64,000 nucleotides of DNA from Symsagittifera roscoffensis (taxonomy: Eukaryota; Xenacoelomorpha; Acoela; Convolutidae). The position numbers were made by a program, and so were the translations under genes. The notes beneath the pieces were generated by a model that saw only the letters and a program-made list of their open reading frames with translations, ran no database searches and had not been told where the DNA came from. Every line of letters starts with the position of its first letter. The first letter of the stretch is position 1. The stretch is taken from positions 25,546,318 through 25,610,317 of the forward strand of contig NC_087068.1 of assembly GCF_963678635.1 (NCBI RefSeq). Reading direction: 5' to 3'. This document shows, in pieces, positions 52,260 to 62,538 of this stretch.

Positions 52260-53060
52260 GTGAAAATCTGGTCAGGTATTTTCTTGAGTTTTCAACAATC
52301 TCCAATAATGGTGACGAAGCCCACACTTGACGAGTTGTACAGGCGTCTAAGGGATCTGGACCACTCTCAGGTGGATGAGAGGATGACAGTGATGCTGAGT
52401 GCCATCTTGCAGCTAGAGACTCAAGGAGAAGACAGGGAGTCAGCGACAGAAGCGGTACTGATGGTGGGCTATACGTCAGACGGAATATCATACCAGGAGC
52501 AGACTTGATGGCTGTCATGGAGTACCGATGGAGGCTTGAGAGGATTCGACTTGGCGAGAAACCCTGGCTTGAGCAACAACACTGAGTATGGTGCTGTGGA
52601 GTTTCCCCTCCCAACCAGGCCAGCCAGCACAAAGATAAGGGATAAAGCTGCGCTTGACAGGGATCAATCTGCTCTTGAAAGGGACAAAGCCGTACTGGAG
52701 AGAGACTTGTTTTAAGCCGAGTTGGAACAGACCCAGTTTGTGCAGGAGACCACAGCAAACCACGACCAGCCCAAATAGGAACTGGAGCGACTGCAGAGAA
52801 GACAGCAGGAATTGGAGAGAGGCCAGGAACGTACAGTGAGGATACCAATTGAAGCTCTGATGGCGAGATTTAGACCGGAGTCAAATAATGGAAGTGGACA
52901 AGGCCCCCAGGGTGAGCGGTCGTTTTAGTCTCGACAGAATGGCTCAAGAACAGATGAGCAAGGACCTGGACTCCCCGCGACCCACTCCCCGGAACCCACT
53001 TCCCGGAACCCTGGACTACCCCGGAACCCACATCTTCCTTGAAAGATCTTGAGTCGGGCT
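52260..53060 (+). pseudogene. Gag-like coiled-coil region
   Basis: The frame at 52260-52508 has PTLDELYRRLRDLDHSQ and then an acidic segment. After a stop at 52508, further pieces read DKAALDRDQSALERDKAVLE (52630-52700), an internally repeated heptad-type sequence, and ELERLQRRQQELERGQE. These are coiled-coil gag features. The copy has several stops (52508, 52713, 52780). Downstream it leads into the SGNH-like region on the same strand. Confidence 0.5.
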
Positions 53061-53264
53061 GGATCAGGCCACTGATGGTGGATGTGGCACTATCTGGCCT
53101 GACGCCCAGTTCAACTGGAGGTAGCCAGGTCAAAGCAGGAACATCACGTCTCAAGAAGCTGCAAGAGAGGTTGCAGTCGAGAACATCCGAGGAGGGCGGC
53201 TTTCCACGAGGCAGCCTGGGTGGAATATTTCACCTAGCCCAGGATAACCGAGGGCACAATTCAC

Positions 53265-53942
53265 TTGATAATAGGGGACAGTTTTGTCAGGGTTCTGACG
53301 GGAATCCAAGGCAGGTGGGAATCTTGAGTTTTCAGGCGCAGCAATGCCCCAGATGCTAGCGTCACTAGAGATGCCGGAGATGAGGATGATTCGCACAGTC
53401 ACCACGATGATGGGGATAACGACGTCTCTAGAGGCGAGTCAAGGAAAATGATGAGATTGCCAGAGAAGCTGAGCTATCTCCTGCAGGAGGTAGGGATCTA
53501 CTTGGACCCAACGGTACTCACGATCTGCACGGTGCCATACAACATGATGCAGGATGAGAATGGGATGAACATGAAGGAAAGAGTGCGTCATTTTAATGAG
53601 GTAATACGAGAGGCCCAGAAGAAGAGTGTGCTGCCCTTGAGGTTGCTCTACGTTGCGTGGATGAAGGAGAATTACTTACCAGATGGCTGCTCATCTGATG
53701 GCATCCACTTTGACCGAGCTAAAGGTGTGGAGTGGTTAAACAATGTGTTCCAGAAGCACATCAACTGTCTAGAGTCAGATTTGCTGGAGGCTGGCCAATT
53801 CACCTTTGGTCCAACCCGAGGCCTCCTTTCTTCTCAGTCAGGCCAGTGGAAGACAGGTTGGGAGATAGGATTGATTCTGGAGACATTTCGGCGAGTAGCA
53901 GGATCAGACAGCCGTGCTAAACACCCCTGGAGAAGGACGTGA
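53265..53942 (+). pseudogene. SGNH-hydrolase-like domain in retroelement gag region
   Basis: In one frame 53268-53300 reads IGDSFVRVL, the block-I GDS with the nucleophile Ser. After a stop and frame change, the 53448-53942 frame gives LDPTVLTICTVPYNM, HFNEVIREAQ, and SSDGIHFDRAKGVEWL, the block-V DxxH with the catalytic His. Strand-helix order fits an SGNH esterase of about 180 residues. The region for blocks II and III (53330-53450) is Asp/His/Met-rich and seems rearranged, so the Gly and Asn of SGNH are not seen. C-terminal SDLLEAGQFTFGP follows. The frame breaks again at about 53815 (PPFFSVRPVEDRLGDRIDS continues in another frame). Esterase domains are known in ORF1 of CR1-type LINEs; here it sits on the plus strand between gypsy pol and more gag-like frames. 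Confidence 0.55.
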
Positions 53943-54670
53943 CGGAATCTTCTACGTCGCAGAGCTCGGTAGTGTCATCAATCGTGCTAGTGCAGAAGGA
54001 TAATGGGAGTAAAATGTTGGCAGAAGGCCGGGAGAAGCTATTAAGGCCAGGTATCTGGAAAGGGTGCAAAAACTGGATTTGCAAGTGTTGGCCTGCCGGC
54101 GAGGGCTAATGGAGATCCTAGAGCTCAAGAGCCTGTCTCATGAGGACATAAGCAGTCACTATTGTGTGGACTGGTGGAAGGTCCACGAAGCGCATTTTTT
54201 CGAGAGTAGACTTTGGAGACGGCGGATTGGACAGGAATTCCGAAGAGATCAATCCTTCGTCCGGTCAACTGTTGTCCCCTTAAGGATGTGGGGAGCCCAG
54301 GCCTGATTGCAGAACGGGTATAGCTAGAATCAGAGTAGCGATACCGGCACAACTGAGGGCCGTAGAAAAACTTCCCGATCCCAAGAGTATGGGTTTTCCT
54401 GACACTGCCATCGCGGGTACGAGGATGGCTGAGGACCCGAGATACGGAGAAGCAAATGAAACTTCTCAGCTGGCCAAGAATTCGAAAAAGCCTTGTGAAC
54501 CCGAGTTGTTGTTGTTTGCTGGGATGAATGATCACGTTTACGCAGCCGGACTACTGGAGCCCCTGAGGATTGGAGAATCAACGCCAAAGAAGATCTGGGA
54601 GGCGGTACAGATGTTGTTCGCCTCGATGAACGAGATACAAGAGTTGGTGGCGGCCCGATGGGGATCATAG
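53943..54670 (+). pseudogene. Gag-like frames with a GMND motif, unassigned
   Basis: The frame 54064-54306 has ELKSLSHEDISSHYCVDWW and VVPLRMWG. The frame 54389-54670 has PELLLFAGMNDHVYAAGLLE, a hydrophobic strand followed by G-M-N-D, then a helix KKIWEAVQMLFASMNEIQEL. The strand-GMND arrangement recalls SGNH block III (GxND). Without a visible GDS partner this is only a hint that the family carries a second SGNH-like fold. Confidence 0.35.
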
Positions 54671-54979
54671 ACGAAGGTGGTGTTCACCTCGTCACCCGGA
54701 TACTCAAGTATGCCAACCGCTCTTCAATTCTTATACGTCGTATTGGTCTTGATTGCGGAAGGGAGTTGGAGTCAGAGAACTTGAGGCTCCTGAGGTAAGC
54801 GGCTTGGGCGGATGTGTCTCATGCCATAAGAGGTTTCTATGTGCTGGTGAGTTTCAAATCTGGCTGGACAACTCTGGTTTAAGTCGGAGACAACGGACCA
54901 CCATTCTGTGATTAGACACTTGACCGCAAGCCTGTGGTTCCGGAGCATGTAGCTCACGGTTGTAGGCTCTACGAGTAGC
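54671..54979 (+). other. Decayed continuation of the gag-like frames
   Basis: Short readings such as TKVVFTSSPGYSSMP (54671-54715) follow the GMND frame and fit a next strand of the same fold. After that no frame stays open. Confidence 0.3.
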
Positions 54980-55486
54980 TTGAGACCACCCAATAATGAT
55001 CGAAACAACGTGACGTGTGCGCAGAAGCATCTAGAGCCAATAGTGTATCGCTTGTCACAGGAGAAAGGAAGACGGCCATTCCTGACGCCGAGGCTAGATA
55101 ATGTGACCGACAAGACGAAGGAAACAGCACCTCCATTGATAAAGCAAGTGTGGGAGTTCATGCAAAATCAACTTGAGCAGAACGAGAGAAAGGAGTTGAC
55201 GTTGGGGACGCTTGTCATCTTAGCGAACGACACGACCATCCATGGTTTCTGGAGGTATCACGCCACGGGAAACTTAAGGACGAGAAATTCATACAAAATC
55301 CTGGGATTCTTGAGATCGTGTTGGCCAAAAAATTATATAGACGAGATACTGTCCGCGGGTAGTCTCTTCAGTATGACGATCAACCTGTTGTTAGGCTTGT
55401 ATCTGGTGTTTCCCAGACACCTATTCAACATGGGCCCAGCCTTTATGTTCAGCAGGAGTGTAGAGACATTGAGGATTGACGGATAA
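54980..55486 (+). pseudogene. Unassigned 168-residue frame of retroelement type
   Basis: An open frame with SQEKGRRPFLTPRLDNVTD, LEQNERKELTLGTLVILAND and a hydrophobic C-terminal part (SLFSMTINLLLGLYLVFPRH). I do not recognise the family. It follows the gag-like frames on the same strand with the same GC-richer composition and is followed within 80 bases by LINE sequence, so it is probably the truncated end of the gypsy-related block. Confidence 0.4.
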
Positions 55487-55559
55487 TTTTCGCTGATCCT
55501 CTTTACACGCGGGAACCTGGCGACCTAGAAACTTAGTCTGGCCAAGGCCTTTTGTCTTT

Positions 55560-56350
55560 TAGTATCGACAAATGTGTTCAAATGACAATAGGAACCAAGA
55601 AACTGGATATGGAGAGGAACAATAAAATCAATGGTGAAAACATTAAAGAGATGTAACTCGAGAAAAGACCTGGGTATCTGATTTGACAACAAACTGTCAT
55701 TCGAAACGCACATCACTAAAAAAGCCAATAAGGCAAACGGCATGATAGCTGTAATTGAGAAAAGCTTCACTCAAGTCACGAAACAAGTATTTTTAAACAT
55801 CTACAAATGCCTGATACGGTCACACCTCGAATTTGCGAACTGAATCTGGCACCCAAGATTGATCAAGCATCAAAAAATCTCAGAAAACGTACAAAGAAGA
55901 GAGACGCGCTTAATTAGTGGTATAAAAAACCTATCCTATTACGAACATCTTAACGAACTGAATCTATCATCGTTGGAGCACAGAAGGAAAAGAGGGACAA
56001 TGATAGAAATGAATAAAATCTGCTATGGTTTTTATGATAGGAATGCCACTGCGGGACTATTCGAGCGGAATGATAGGGATTCTAAAGGTAACGCATGCAT
56101 AGTAGTAGTACGTAAAGCAAATCTAGAAATGCGAAAAAAATTCTTCACGATAAGAGCACATCTCGACTGGAACAGTCTGCCACAGGAAACAGTGCAAAGC
56201 AAGACCATCGACGAATTCAAGTGGAAACTGGACAAACATTGGAAGGCGATTGGAATTGACATGTACAAATTCGAAAGGAGATAGGAAAGAACATTTGAAA
56301 GAGGCACTGCCTAATGGTCATAAAAAACTTGACTTCTTGACTTGACTTGA
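55560..56350 (+). pseudogene. CR1/Jockey-type LINE, 3' end of ORF2
   Basis: The C-terminal domain of a non-LTR reverse transcriptase. RKDLGI, FETHITKKANKANGMI, then LEFAN.IWHPR (stop inside), RRETRLISGIKNLSYYEHL, LSSLEHRRKRGTMIEM, LDWNSLPQETV and FKWKLDKHW match the widespread block after the RT thumb (L.Y...W.P....Q...T..I.G...SY..RL...L..L..RR.R). The frame 55859-56284 ends at a natural-looking stop. The 3' flank carries repeated cttgacttgactt, as a short tail repeat of a LINE would. The palm is missing, so the insertion is 5'-truncated. Confidence 0.8.
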
Positions 56351-56469
56351 AGATGCACAAAAATGCGTGAAAACGTTTGTTTGAGTTTACAATTGTTACG
56401 CTTAATAGGTATTCACAATGCAAATAAATAGGTTAAAATAAACTGCTGAGAAATAGAAAATGAACAAGG

Positions 56470-57151
56470 ATTGTTTTAATTAAATTTCTGAGAAGTACAA
56501 AACCAGATCGAGGCAGTCAAGCAGTTTTACGGCAGAGGAAGATGGAATTTGAACAAATACTGGATGGTGATGTCAGAAATTTGCCTCAGTTATTTTTATT
56601 CAAACCAATTTTACTGAAACCAATCGGAAATCTTATCCTAAAAAATTTGCCATCTCTATCAAAATCACTCTATCTTGTTTTCAAAACTGTAATTGCAAAA
56701 GGATTTTTCCCCACTTATTGGAAAATCAGCGAAGTAGTCCCAATTTTCAAGGATGCGAGCAAGTCACAAATAGAGAATTACCGGCCAATAAGCCTTCTTT
56801 GCAATGTATCAAAAATACTAGAGATACTTATCTTTGATTAACTTTATAATCTAACCAACAAACACTTGCATGAAGCCCAACACGGTGTCTGTAAAATGGG
56901 ATCGGTGATGACTCAACTTCTACAATTTCTTGACCATCTGTACCAAAAATATGACTTTCAAATGAAGCGGAATTTTATGTTCTCTACCTAGATTTTCGTA
57001 AAGCATTTGACAGCGTTCCTCATCAAAAATCAATTGATAAAATACAACAATTTGGAATTGGCGGAAACCTTGTGAAACTCCTTGCAAGTTACTTAAAAAA
57101 AGGGACAACATGTAAAAATAAATGATAAGCACACCCCAACAGCATCTGTAG
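56470..57151 (+). pseudogene. LINE reverse transcriptase, 5' half (interrupted)
   Basis: Blocks in order: LPSLSKSLYLVFKTVIAKG, PTYWKISEVVPIFKDASKS and IENYRPISLLCNVSKILE (RT motifs 0-1 of LINEs) in the frame 56542-56841, then frameshifted DFRKAFDSVPH with motif A (~56993-57025) and FGIGGN. The element breaks at about 57151 in the TASV codons and resumes at 61501 with VVSGVPQG, 4.35 kb later. Same family as the LINE at 31322-32760. Confidence 0.8.
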
Positions 57152-58005
57152 CATTCGCCCGGAAGTACATATCGACGGAAAATGAAGCTAAGTTCTAAAA
57201 CGACTGGCTAGCGTCTAAACACAGCTCTACATGCTTTTCACCGTCTCCGCCAAAGCCAGTTCTTTTGGTGGTTTTCCTAACATCGGGTCGACAAAACGTT
57301 ACTGCCTTCCGGCATCGACCAAAGCGCTCAAATTAACTTAATTATATGCAAAAATAGTGAACTCATGGCTGGGTCTTAGTATCCCCAGACCACGAGGTCA
57401 CTCCTAAAAACAGGGCTACTACTATTTGTTATATTACTATTGTTTTTGTTCAGTAGATAAAAATCATCATCTCCATCGAAGATGGGTCAACCCTTTCCCT
57501 CAACTCCTAGCTTCTCATTCTCTGAAAATGAATCCGGATAATAATTAAATTCAACTCAGGACATGACCAGGAAGCTAAAAGTTCAATTATAGCAGTTTGA
57601 GTATTGGGCCCGAGACACCTCCGGATTCTGGAATCCGGGGAAATAACGTCCTTATTTCTTTCAGTCTTTCAGGAAGGCTGGACAGGCCGTCTCAACACCC
57701 TTCCCTTTTCTCGGGTTCTACGTTGTAACGATTGTAGCGGCACAACCGTTTCAACTCGGAATGGTTCCTGACAAATTGTAAAAGCAGTTTCAATCTGTTG
57801 TCGTTTTTTCTCGTTATTGTTTTCACTGCAACTGTTGTTGTTCCGTTTCGCCGATACAGTGTGTGCGAAGTATAAAAAAGCTACGTATCGTTCACGCCCA
57901 AATCAAAATTTTAAAAATTAGCATGTCAGTTAAAACCAACTCTTCCCGATTCGTCTAATCGTTCAAATAACGCTGCTAATTCATTAAAATCATCAATCTT
58001 CCAGG

Positions 58006-58206
58006 TTAGATGTCCTTTTTCAGATCGATAAAATTTCGGTTGCTAAACTGCTTTTTCGTACATTCTGGTCGAATGTCAGATACTCCCCGGACAGCCCGGT
58101 CAATGTCCTCATTGAGTCTCGTAGTCTTCATCGAAATGGTACAGTGCCATCGAACAGAATTTACAAAATGCATAAGGTCACTTTTATCCACGTCATATCG
58201 ACTCAC
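58006..58206 (-). CDS. Conserved 66-codon frame in tandem unit 1 (hypothetical)
   Basis: Reads SRYDVDKSDLMHFVNSVRW, then KTTRLNEDIDRAVRGV and RPECTKKQFSNRNFIDLKKD, stop. Equivalents at 59155-59355 and 60290-60490 differ by only a few residues. The apparent start is GTG. TATATTCTGCAG immediately upstream looks like a splice acceptor, so this may be a terminal exon of a captured gene fragment. No family recognised, and an element-internal chance frame is possible. Confidence 0.3.
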   Translation of the reverse strand: MSRYDVDKSDLMHFVNSVRWHCTISMKTTRLNEDIDRAVRGVSDIRPECTKKQFSNRNFIDLKKDI

Positions 58207-59154
58207 TGCAGAATATAAATGGCGTCATACTACACTACTATAGACTCCAAAATTATGTCACCAATCTGTTTTTTTGAGGATATACTTAAGATAAAACATC
58301 TTTTTAGACCTCCAATGCCTATGTCCCGATTTAGAACTTTTTCTCCTAAGTTTAAAAAACGTAGGGACGCAGGGCAGTCCTGCCAACCCACAACCTAAAA
58401 ATATCCTACTATGCTTCTTTCCTTCGGAAATTTAGTTGTTACTGGGCCTGAATATTAAAATTAAGAAACTCGGTGGTTAGAAGGAACAATGAAATAGTCT
58501 CCTTCTTCAAGAGATTACCCAAGCCTTTCATCTCACCACAAAGTGATCAGTGGTCCTAGTTGATTAAAAACAATTATGCAGGCTGGAATATTTTAAAATA
58601 TTCTTCACTCAAGCCTCTCTAAATAAGTAGCAAGTGTCTCTAAAGCCACTAACCAAAAATCATATTGCAAATTTATAAAAGCAACAAAATCTTTAATCTT
58701 CAAAACTCAACTAAATGTTTTCTTTTCAGTTTCAATTGCAAATTTAGATGCTTTGTTTCTCATTTGAGTTTTTTTTCACATACAAAACAATTCTGAGTTT
58801 TAACATCTTCCCTTTCGTCGCTTCTTTGTTTCCTTCTTTGTTCGTCGTTTTCCCTTTTCTCGGGTTCTACGTTGTAACGATTGTAGCGGCACAACCGTTT
58901 CAACTCGGAATGGTTCCTGACAAATTGCAAAAGCAGTTTCAATCTGTTGTCGTTTTTTCTCGTTATTGTTTTCACTGCAACTGTTGTTGTTCCGTTTCGC
59001 CGATACAGTGTGTGCGAAGTATAAAAAAGCTACGTATCGTTCACGCCCAAATCAAAATTTTAAAAATTAGCATGTCAGTTAAAACCAACTCTTCCCGATT
59101 TGTCTAATCGTTCAAATAACGCTGCTAATTCATTAAAATCATCAATCTTCCAGG

Positions 59155-59355
59155 TTAGATGTCCTTTTTCAGATCGATAAAATTTCGGTTGCTAAACTGC
59201 TTTTTCGTACATTCTGGTCGAAAGTCAGATACTCCCCGGACAGCCCGGTCAATGTCCTCATTGAGTCTCGTAGTCTTCATCGAAATGGTACAGTGCCATC
59301 GAACAGAATTTACAAAATGCATAAGGTCACTTTTATCCACGTCATATCGACTCAC
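59155..59355 (-). CDS. Conserved 66-codon frame in tandem unit 2 (hypothetical)
   Basis: Same as unit 1 except Phe for Ile after VSD. The downstream minus-strand frame 58975-58760, Arg/Lys/Glu-rich with CFVCEKKLK, lies in the same unit and could be another part of the same captured gene. Confidence 0.3.
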   Translation of the reverse strand: MSRYDVDKSDLMHFVNSVRWHCTISMKTTRLNEDIDRAVRGVSDFRPECTKKQFSNRNFIDLKKDI

Positions 59356-60289
59356 TGCAGAATATAAATGGCGTCATACTACACTACTATAGACTCCAAA
59401 ATTATGTCACCAATCTGTTTTTTTGAGGATATACTTAAGATAAAACATCTTTTTAGACCTCCAATGCCTATGTCCCGATTTAGAACTTTTTCTCCTAAGT
59501 TTAAAAAACGTAGGGACGCAGGACAGTCCTGCCAACCCACAACCTAAAATTATCCTACTATGCTTCTTTCCTTCGGAAATTTAGTTGTTACTGGGCCTGA
59601 ATATTAAAATTAAGAAACTCGGTGGTTAGAAGGAACAATGAAATAGTCTCCTTCTTCAAGAGATTACCCAAGCCTTTCATCTCACCACAAAGTGATCAGT
59701 GGTCCTAGTTGATTAAAAACAATTATGCAGGCTGGAATATTTTAAAATATTCTTCACTCAAGCCTCTCTAAATAAGTAGCAAGTGTCTCTAAAGCCACTA
59801 ACCAAAAATCATATTGCAAATTTATAAAAGCAACAAAATCTTTAATCTTCAAAACTCAACTAAATGTTTTCTTTTCAGTTTCAATTGCAAATTTAGATGC
59901 TTTGTTTCTCATTTGAGTTTTTTTTCACATACAAAACAATTCTGAGTTTTAACATCTTCCCTTTCGTCGCTTCTTTGTTTCCTTCTTTGTTCGTCGTTTT
60001 CCCTTTTCTTGGGTTCTACGTTGTAACGATTGTAGCGGCACAATCGTTATAACTCGGAATGGTTCCTGACAAAGTCCATAAACAGTTTCAATCTGTTCTC
60101 GTTTTTTCTCGTAGTTGTTTTCACTGCAACTGTTGTTTTTCTGTTTGTGCGAAATATAAAAAGACTATGTGTCGTTCAGGCCCAAATCGCAATTTTAAAA
60201 TTTAGCATTTCAGTTAAAACCAACCCTTCCCGATTCGTCTAATTGTTCAAATAACGCTGCTAATCCATTAAAATCATCAATCTTCCAGG

Positions 60290-60490
60290 TTAGATGTCCT
60301 TTTTCAGATCGATAAAATTTCGGTTGCGAAACTGCTTTTTCGTACATTCTGGTCGAATGTCACATACTCCCCGGACAGCCCGGTCAATGTCCTCATTGAG
60401 TCTCGTAATCTTCATCGAAATGGTACAGTGCCATCGAACAGAATTTACAAAATGCATAAGGTCACTTTTATCCACGTCATATCGACTCAC
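60290..60490 (-). CDS. Conserved 66-codon frame in tandem unit 3 (hypothetical)
   Basis: Differs from unit 1 at a few positions (Ile for Thr after SMK, Cys for Ser after RGV, Arg for Ser in the QFSNRN block). The frame stays open despite substitutions elsewhere in the unit. This is weak evidence of constraint given the overall high identity. Confidence 0.3.
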   Translation of the reverse strand: MSRYDVDKSDLMHFVNSVRWHCTISMKITRLNEDIDRAVRGVCDIRPECTKKQFRNRNFIDLKKDI

Positions 60491-61500
60491 TGCAGAATAT
60501 AACTGGCATCATACTACACTACTATAGACTCCAAAATTATGTCACCAATCTGTACTTTCGAGGAAATACTTAAGATAAAACATCTTTTTAGACTTCCAAT
60601 GCCTATGTCCCGATTTAGAACTTTTTCTCCTAAGTTTAAAAAACGTACGGACGCAGGACAGTCCTGCCAACCCATAAACTAAAATTATCCTACTATGCTT
60701 CTTCCCTTCGGAAATTTAGTTGTTACTGGGCCTGAATATTAAAATTAAGAAACTCGGTGGTTAGAAGGAACAATGAAATAGTCTCCTTCTTCAAGAGATT
60801 ACCCAAGCCTTTCATCTCACCACAAAGTGATCAGTGGTCCTAGTTGATTAAAAACAATTATGCAGGCTGGAATATTTTAAAATATTCTTCACTCAAGCCT
60901 CTCTAAATAAGTAGCAAGTGTCTCTAAAGCCACTAACCAAAAATCATATTGCAAATTTATAAAAGCAACAAATTCTTTAATCTTCAAAACTCAACTAAAT
61001 GTTTTCCCTTCAGTTTCAATTGCAAATTTAGATGCTTTGTTTCTCTTTTGAGTTTTTTTTCACATACAAAACAATTCTGAGTTTTAACATCTTCCCTTTT
61101 GTCGCTTCTTTGTTTCCTTCTTTGTTCATCGTTTTCCCTTTTCTTGGGTTCTACGTTGTAACGATTGTAGCGGCACAATCGTTATAACATGGAATGGTTC
61201 CTGACAAAGTCCATAAACAGTTTCAATCTGTTCTCGTTTTTTCTCGTAGTTGTTTTCACTGCAACTGTTGTTGTTCTGTTTGTGCGAAATATAAAAAGAC
61301 TATGTGTCGTTCAAGCCCAAATCGCAATTTTAAAATTTAGCATTTCAGTTAAAACCAACCCTTCCCGATTCGTCTAATTGTTCAGATAACGCTGCTAATC
61401 CATTAAAATCATCAATCTTCCAGGTTAGATGTCCTTTTTCAGATCGATAAAATTTCGATTGCGAAGCTGCATTTTCGTACATTCTTGTCGAATGTCACAA

Positions 61501-62250
61501 TCAGTAGTTAGTGGTGTGCCACAAGGGTCGATCATTGGACCCCTATTATTCATCCTATTTATAAATGATTTACCAAATATATTTAAAAATAGCGAATCTT
61601 TTGGGTATGAAGATGATTTCAAACTTGTAAATACTGACCCTTGCACTCTACAAGAAGACATAAACAGAATAGAAAAATGGTGCTCAGACAACGGAAGGAA
61701 ACTCAATAGTGATATGTGCTACATACTACCAATCAAAACGAAATGCGCAATTGATAATTTGACGCTAAATACCGATCGCCTAAGTTGTAAAAAAGAACAA
61801 AAAGATCTAGGTATTATAATGGCGACGAACTTAAATTGAAAGCAAATTGTGATAAAAGATGTTCCAAAAGCTGGAGAGCTTTCTATTTTCTAGAACGCAA
61901 TGTTTCGAAAGTACCAAACAAATATATGAAACTGAACGCATACGAAGGGTATGTAGTCCCTGTAATAGCATACGCATCTCAGGCATGGTCAGCAAAAAAA
62001 GATGAAATGAGGGATATCGAAAAAAATCCAAAAACGGGTCACCTCATGGATACTTGGCATATGGGAAAATTATAACTATAGATTAAAACAACTACAACTC
62101 CTACCTCTATCTATGTACTTCGAACTACACGATGCCCTACTCTTACTCTCCATCATGCAAGGAAACTATAAGATCAGAAAACCCGTATTAATAAAGAACA
62201 ACCCTGGAAAAGACCTCAATACAAGGCAAACCAGCGGTAATCAAATATAA
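61501..62250 (+). pseudogene. LINE reverse transcriptase, 3' half (after insertion)
   Basis: Resumes with VVSGVPQGSIIGPLLFILF (motif B), then GYEDDFKLV where the catalytic motif reads YEDD in place of the usual YADD/FADD, and RIEKWCSDNGRKLNSD. After a stop at 61837 the frame 61836-62075 gives KSWRAFYFLERNVSK and KLNAYEGYVVPVIAYASQAW, and near 62095 LLPLSMYFELHDALLLL. These match the post-palm region of the LINE at 31322-32760. Stops and frameshifts show decay. Confidence 0.8.
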
Positions 62251-62530
62251 GAAATTTAAAATGTTAATTCAAACGTTTTCGCACATTTTATGCATCATCA
62301 GGATTAAAATTTTTTACAAAATTTACAAAACAATCAAAGATCTGAAAAATGAAAAACCTGTCTAAAAAGGCTCTAAAACTTTTTAACCAATCAAATTTAA
62401 AAAAACTGTAATTACATATTATAATTACGTTATCATGAATAACATTGTCCTGTAAATTTCTGAGATTTTTTAGTTTTTCGTTCTTTCATGGTTATAAAAC
62501 TTCGATTTGGGAATATTTTTGATTCTGACA
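62251..62530. other. AT-rich spacer between LINE and Penelope-like element
   Basis: No frame or repeat recognised. Likely holds the 3' non-coding end of the minus-strand Penelope-like element. Confidence 0.4.
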
Positions 62531-62538
62531 TACACAGA

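Larger units (their letters stand above)
57152..61500. mobile_element. Unclassified 4.35 kb insertion carrying a tandem repeat
   Basis: It splits the LINE RT. Flanking words are TCTGTAG on the left (57145-57151) and TCAGTAG on the right (61501-61507), a possible 7-base target duplication with one mismatch. The left end cattcgcccgg also starts the fragment at 37616. The right end ...gtcgaatgtcacaa, inverted, reads TTGTGACATTCGAC, sharing CATTCG with the left end. Contents: about 550 unique bases including the hairpin CCGGATTC-TG-GAATCCGG (57621-57638), then 3.3 tandem units. No transposase, RT or replication protein frame was found. Confidence 0.6.
57703..61500. repeat. Tandem repeat, ~1.14 kb unit, 3.3 copies
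   Basis: Units begin at cccttttct at 57703, 58852, 60001 and 61136, a spacing of 1149, 1149 and 1135. Units 1 and 2 are almost identical; unit 3 and partial unit 4 share variants (tgtgcgaaatataaaaagac), so duplication happened at least twice. A minus-strand 66-codon frame is kept in units 1-3 and cut in unit 4 at the right end of the insertion. Confidence 0.92.

Noticed and set aside
52132-52848. 238-codon minus-strand frame opposite the gag-like region
   Set aside because: Shadow of the plus-strand coiled-coil coding; Pro/Ser/Leu-rich with no recognisable domain.
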